Notes under the pieces: generated by a model | Databases searched by the model: none | Told to the model about the DNA's origin: nothing | What the model saw: the letters and a program-made list of their open reading frames with translations, nothing else | Shown: positions 13,919 through 15,851 of the stretch, in pieces | How the letters are laid out: the number at the start of each line of letters is the position of its first letter | How positions within the stretch are numbered: position 1 is the stretch's first letter | Position numbers and translations under genes: made by a program | Origin: Acidimicrobiaceae bacterium | Lineage (GTDB): Bacteria; Actinomycetota; Acidimicrobiia; Acidimicrobiales; Ilumatobacteraceae | Assembly (NCBI GenBank): GCA_003455715.1 | Contig: DMQJ01000117.1 | Coordinates: forward strand, 1,353 to 17,203 | Direction of reading: 5' to 3' | DNA length: 15,851 nucleotides

Positions 13919-15703
13919 ATGCAACCAGCAAGTGCATCCGGTGCGGGGGCATCCGGCGGCAACCGGCAGCTGAAGCGATGGGGGCCGATCATCGGCATCG
14001 TCGCGGTGGCTGCTGTTGGCGTTGGCGTCTTCGCGGCCACGGGGGGCGACGACGAGTCGGCCGACACCACCGTCACCACCGCAGCCGCGCCCGACACCAC
14101 AGCGGGCGGTCCCGACACGACGGGCGGGGGCGACACCACCGCGCCGCCCGACACGGGTGGTACGGGTGACTGGACGTATCCGCTGTCGTACTCCGAGGCC
14201 GTGGAGTTGGGGGTGGAAGGCGACATCGACTGGGGCGATCGGTGCGACACCTCCACCGGCCGAGTGGCGGTGCCCGACTACTTCGCGCAGGAGTGCTTCG
14301 CCCCGTTCGAGGGCGACAACGGCGGCGCCACCGCGCAGGGGGTGACCGCCGACGAGATCACCCTCGTCTACTACGAAGGCCTGCAGGGCGACCCAATCAT
14401 CTCCTACATCACCGACGCCATCTCGGTCGACGACACCAACGCCCAGCAGTTCGAAACGATGCAGGGCTTGGTGGAGTACTACGAGGCCTACTACGAGCTG
14501 TACGGCCGGAAGATCAACCTCGTCACCTTCGAGGGCACCGGTCTGGCCAATGACGACGTGGCTGCACGCGCCGACGCGGCAGCCATCGCCGAGCAGTACC
14601 AGCCGTTCGCGGTGCTCGGTGGGCCTGCCCTCACCAACGCGTTCGCCGACGAACTCGCCGCTCGCGAGATTCTGTGCATCGGCTGCACGCCCGGCCAGCC
14701 GGCCGACTTCTACACCGAACGCGACCCGTACGTGTGGGGGCTCGACGGCAGCGCCATTCAGAAGCAAACGCACGTCATCGAGTTCATCGAGAAGCAGCTG
14801 GTGGGCAAGAACGCCGAGCACGGTGGCGATGCGGTGAAGGATCTGCCTCGCACCTTCGGCCTCGTGTACCTCGACAGCAGCGACGCCTCCGGTGAGTTGG
14901 CCGATCGGTTGGCTGGCGAGATGGAACGCATCGGCGCCCCCTTTGCCGAGGTGGTGGCCTACGCGCTCGACCCGGCCACCATCCAGGCCCAGGCCACGCA
15001 GGTGATCACCAAGATGAAGGCCGCCGGTGTCACCACGGTGGTGTTCAGTGGCGACCCGGTGGCGCCGCGCGACTTCACCAAGGAAGCGACCGCACAGGAG
15101 TACTTCCCCGAGTGGGTCATCGCCGCCAGCACCCTGGTGGATGTCACCGCCTTCGCTCGCACCTACGACCAGCAGCAATGGCAGCACGCGTTCGGGGTCA
15201 CCTCGTTGGCCGCTCGCAGCGACCCGACTGCCCGCGGCGCCTACGCGATCTACGAGTGGTTCCATGGCGCCCCGCCGCCCGCCGACGACACCATCGGCAC
15301 CATCGCCCCCAACCCGGCGCTGTTCTTCGCGGTGATGCAGGGCGTTGGCCCCAACCTGACGGCCGAGGGTTTCCGTGATGCGTTGTTCGCTTCGCCAGGC
15401 ACCGTGCCCGCAGTGAGTCAGCCCTACCTCACCTACGGCGACAAGGGCTACTGGGGCGACGACCTCGACTACTTCGGTGTCGACGACGCCACGGTGCTGT
15501 GGTGGGACCCCAACGCCACCGGCCCCGACGAGATCCGCAAGGAAGGCACGGGCATGTACCAGTACGTCGACGGTGGCGCCCGCTACCTCCCCGGCGAGTG
15601 GCCGACGGAGGAGAAGCTGTTCGACCCCGACGGTGCGGTGAGCATCTACTTCGAAGCGCCACCTGGTGAGGAGCCAAAGGACTACCCGAGTCCGGCGGGC
15701 TGA
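13919..15703 (+). CDS. Membrane-anchored LivK-like ABC substrate-binding protein
   Basis: The protein has 594 residues and is predicted to capture the ligand for the Liv-type importer encoded upstream. Residues 1-20 are short and basic at the end (R-Q-L-K-R). Residues 21-40 are a single hydrophobic helix (W-G-P-I-I-G-I-V-A-V) with no lipobox Cys, so the protein is probably held by an uncleaved membrane anchor. Residues ~42-84 are a Thr/Gly/Asp-rich linker. From ~128 onward the type I periplasmic-binding fold is visible: I-T-L-V-Y-Y-E-G at the first strand, I-N-L-V-T-F-E-G-T-G, A-V-L-G-G-P-A-L-T-N-A-F, C-I-G-C, T-F-G-L-V-Y-L-D-S-S-D, and V-T-T-V-V-F-S-G-D-P. It is longer than typical LivK (~370 residues). 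The ligand cannot be inferred. It starts 3 bases after the fusion gene's stop. Confidence 0.88.
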   Translation: MQPASASGAGASGGNRQLKRWGPIIGIVAVAAVGVGVFAATGGDDESADTTVTTAAAPDTTAGGPDTTGGGDTTAPPDTGGTGDWTYPLSYSEAVELGVEGDIDWGDRCDTSTGRVAVPDYFAQECFAPFEGDNGGATAQGVTADEITLVYYEGLQGDPIISYITDAISVDDTNAQQFETMQGLVEYYEAYYELYGRKINLVTFEGTGLANDDVAARADAAAIAEQYQPFAVLGGPALTNAFADELAAREILCIGCTPGQPADFYTERDPYVWGLDGSAIQKQTHVIEFIEKQLVGKNAEHGGDAVKDLPRTFGLVYLDSSDASGELADRLAGEMERIGAPFAEVVAYALDPATIQAQATQVITKMKAAGVTTVVFSGDPVAPRDFTKEATAQEYFPEWVIAASTLVDVTAFARTYDQQQWQHAFGVTSLAARSDPTARGAYAIYEWFHGAPPPADDTIGTIAPNPALFFAVMQGVGPNLTAEGFRDALFASPGTVPAVSQPYLTYGDKGYWGDDLDYFGVDDATVLWWDPNATGPDEIRKEGTGMYQYVDGGARYLPGEWPTEEKLFDPDGAVSIYFEAPPGEEPKDYPSPAG

Positions 15704-15740
15704 GCCGCTGGCGGAGCTGCTGGCATCATCCAACGTCGGT

Positions 15741-15778
15741 GCGCCGCCCCATCCGAATCACACCGGATGGGGCGGTGC
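15741..15778. terminator. GC-rich hairpin, probable bidirectional terminator of the transporter operon
   Basis: GCGCCGCCCCATCCG (15741-15755) pairs with CGGATGGGGCGGTGC (15764-15778) to make a 15-bp stem with one G-T wobble and an 8-base loop AATCACAC. It lies 37 bases after the substrate-binding protein stop and 11 bases beyond the stop of the opposite-strand gene, so it could serve both. There is no T-run on either side, as is common for actinobacterial terminators. Confidence 0.75.
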
Positions 15779-15789
15779 CGCGCTCGGGG

Positions 15790-15851
15790 TCAGGAGGTGC
15801 GGCCGGCGGCGCGCTGGGCACGCTTGGCGCGGCCCTGTAGCACGCGGGCGG
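15790..15851 (-). CDS. 3' end of a convergent gene, product unknown
   Basis: The minus-strand frame entering from the right edge is open and reads A-R-V-L-Q-G-R-A-K-R-A-Q-R-A-A-G-R-T-S before TGA at 15790-15792. Only ~20 residues are inside the window. They are rich in Arg, Lys and Ala, like many basic C-terminal tails, and cannot be assigned to a family. Placement just beyond a hairpin that faces an operon end supports a real gene end. Confidence 0.45.
   Translation of the reverse strand, partial: ARVLQGRAKRAQRAAGRTS

Noticed and set aside
13559..15733. 724-codon minus-strand frame opposite the substrate-binding protein
   Set aside because: It covers a clear binding-protein gene and the end of the ATPase; no domain is visible and codon bias fits the plus strand.

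Overview
The base composition is strongly GC-rich, genes are packed with little intergenic space, and the secreted proteins carry Thr-rich linkers and repeats ending in DTR and VDVxGYF motifs. Together these point to a high-GC Gram-positive actinobacterium, most likely in or near the class Acidimicrobiia. This is an inference from gene content and style, because no rRNA or tRNA gene is present to settle it. The first 20 bases look like leftover Illumina Read 1 adapter (19 of 20 identical), so the window probably begins at a contig end and the first gene is cut by the assembly, not by biology.

Layout. Positions 21-383 (+) hold the C-terminal tail of a GH3-type glycoside hydrolase. It converges, with overlap, on a large secreted protein (343-2619, -) that combines a peptidoglycan-binding domain, a D,D/L,D-carboxypeptidase-like M15 domain and three Cys-rich repeats. 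A small SRPBCC protein (2696-3175, +) is divergent from it and converges on a Tat-exported protein (3166-4167, -) that carries one copy of the same repeat family. Then come a YihY-type membrane protein (4226-5068, -) and, probably co-transcribed upstream of it, an iron-sulfur (6-4) photolyase (5080-6585, -). A 131-bp divergent control region, with an 11-bp inverted repeat at its edges, separates the photolyase from a two-domain VOC protein (6717-7463, +). That gene converges on a LytR_C-domain lipoprotein (7456-8016, -), which is divergent from a GNAT acetyltransferase (8097-8837, +).

The most interesting part is 8892-15703 (+), a compact three-gene transporter operon. Gene one fuses the two branched-chain amino acid type (HAAT/Liv) permeases, LivH and LivM, into one polypeptide. 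Gene two overlaps it by 4 bases and fuses a complete major facilitator superfamily (MFS) transporter to both Liv ATPases, in the order MFS-LivF-LivG, in 972 residues. Gene three, 3 bases later, is a LivK-like substrate-binding protein held by an N-terminal membrane helix instead of a lipid. An entire ABC importer plus a secondary carrier is thus encoded in three ORFs, and ABC ATPases are covalently tethered to an MFS carrier. A long GC-rich hairpin (15741-15778) closes the operon, and the 3' end of a convergent gene (15790-15851, -) follows.

No stretch over 300 bases lacks a gene. The longest gap is the 131-bp photolyase/VOC region. I saw no tRNA, rRNA, CRISPR array, insertion sequence or phage gene.
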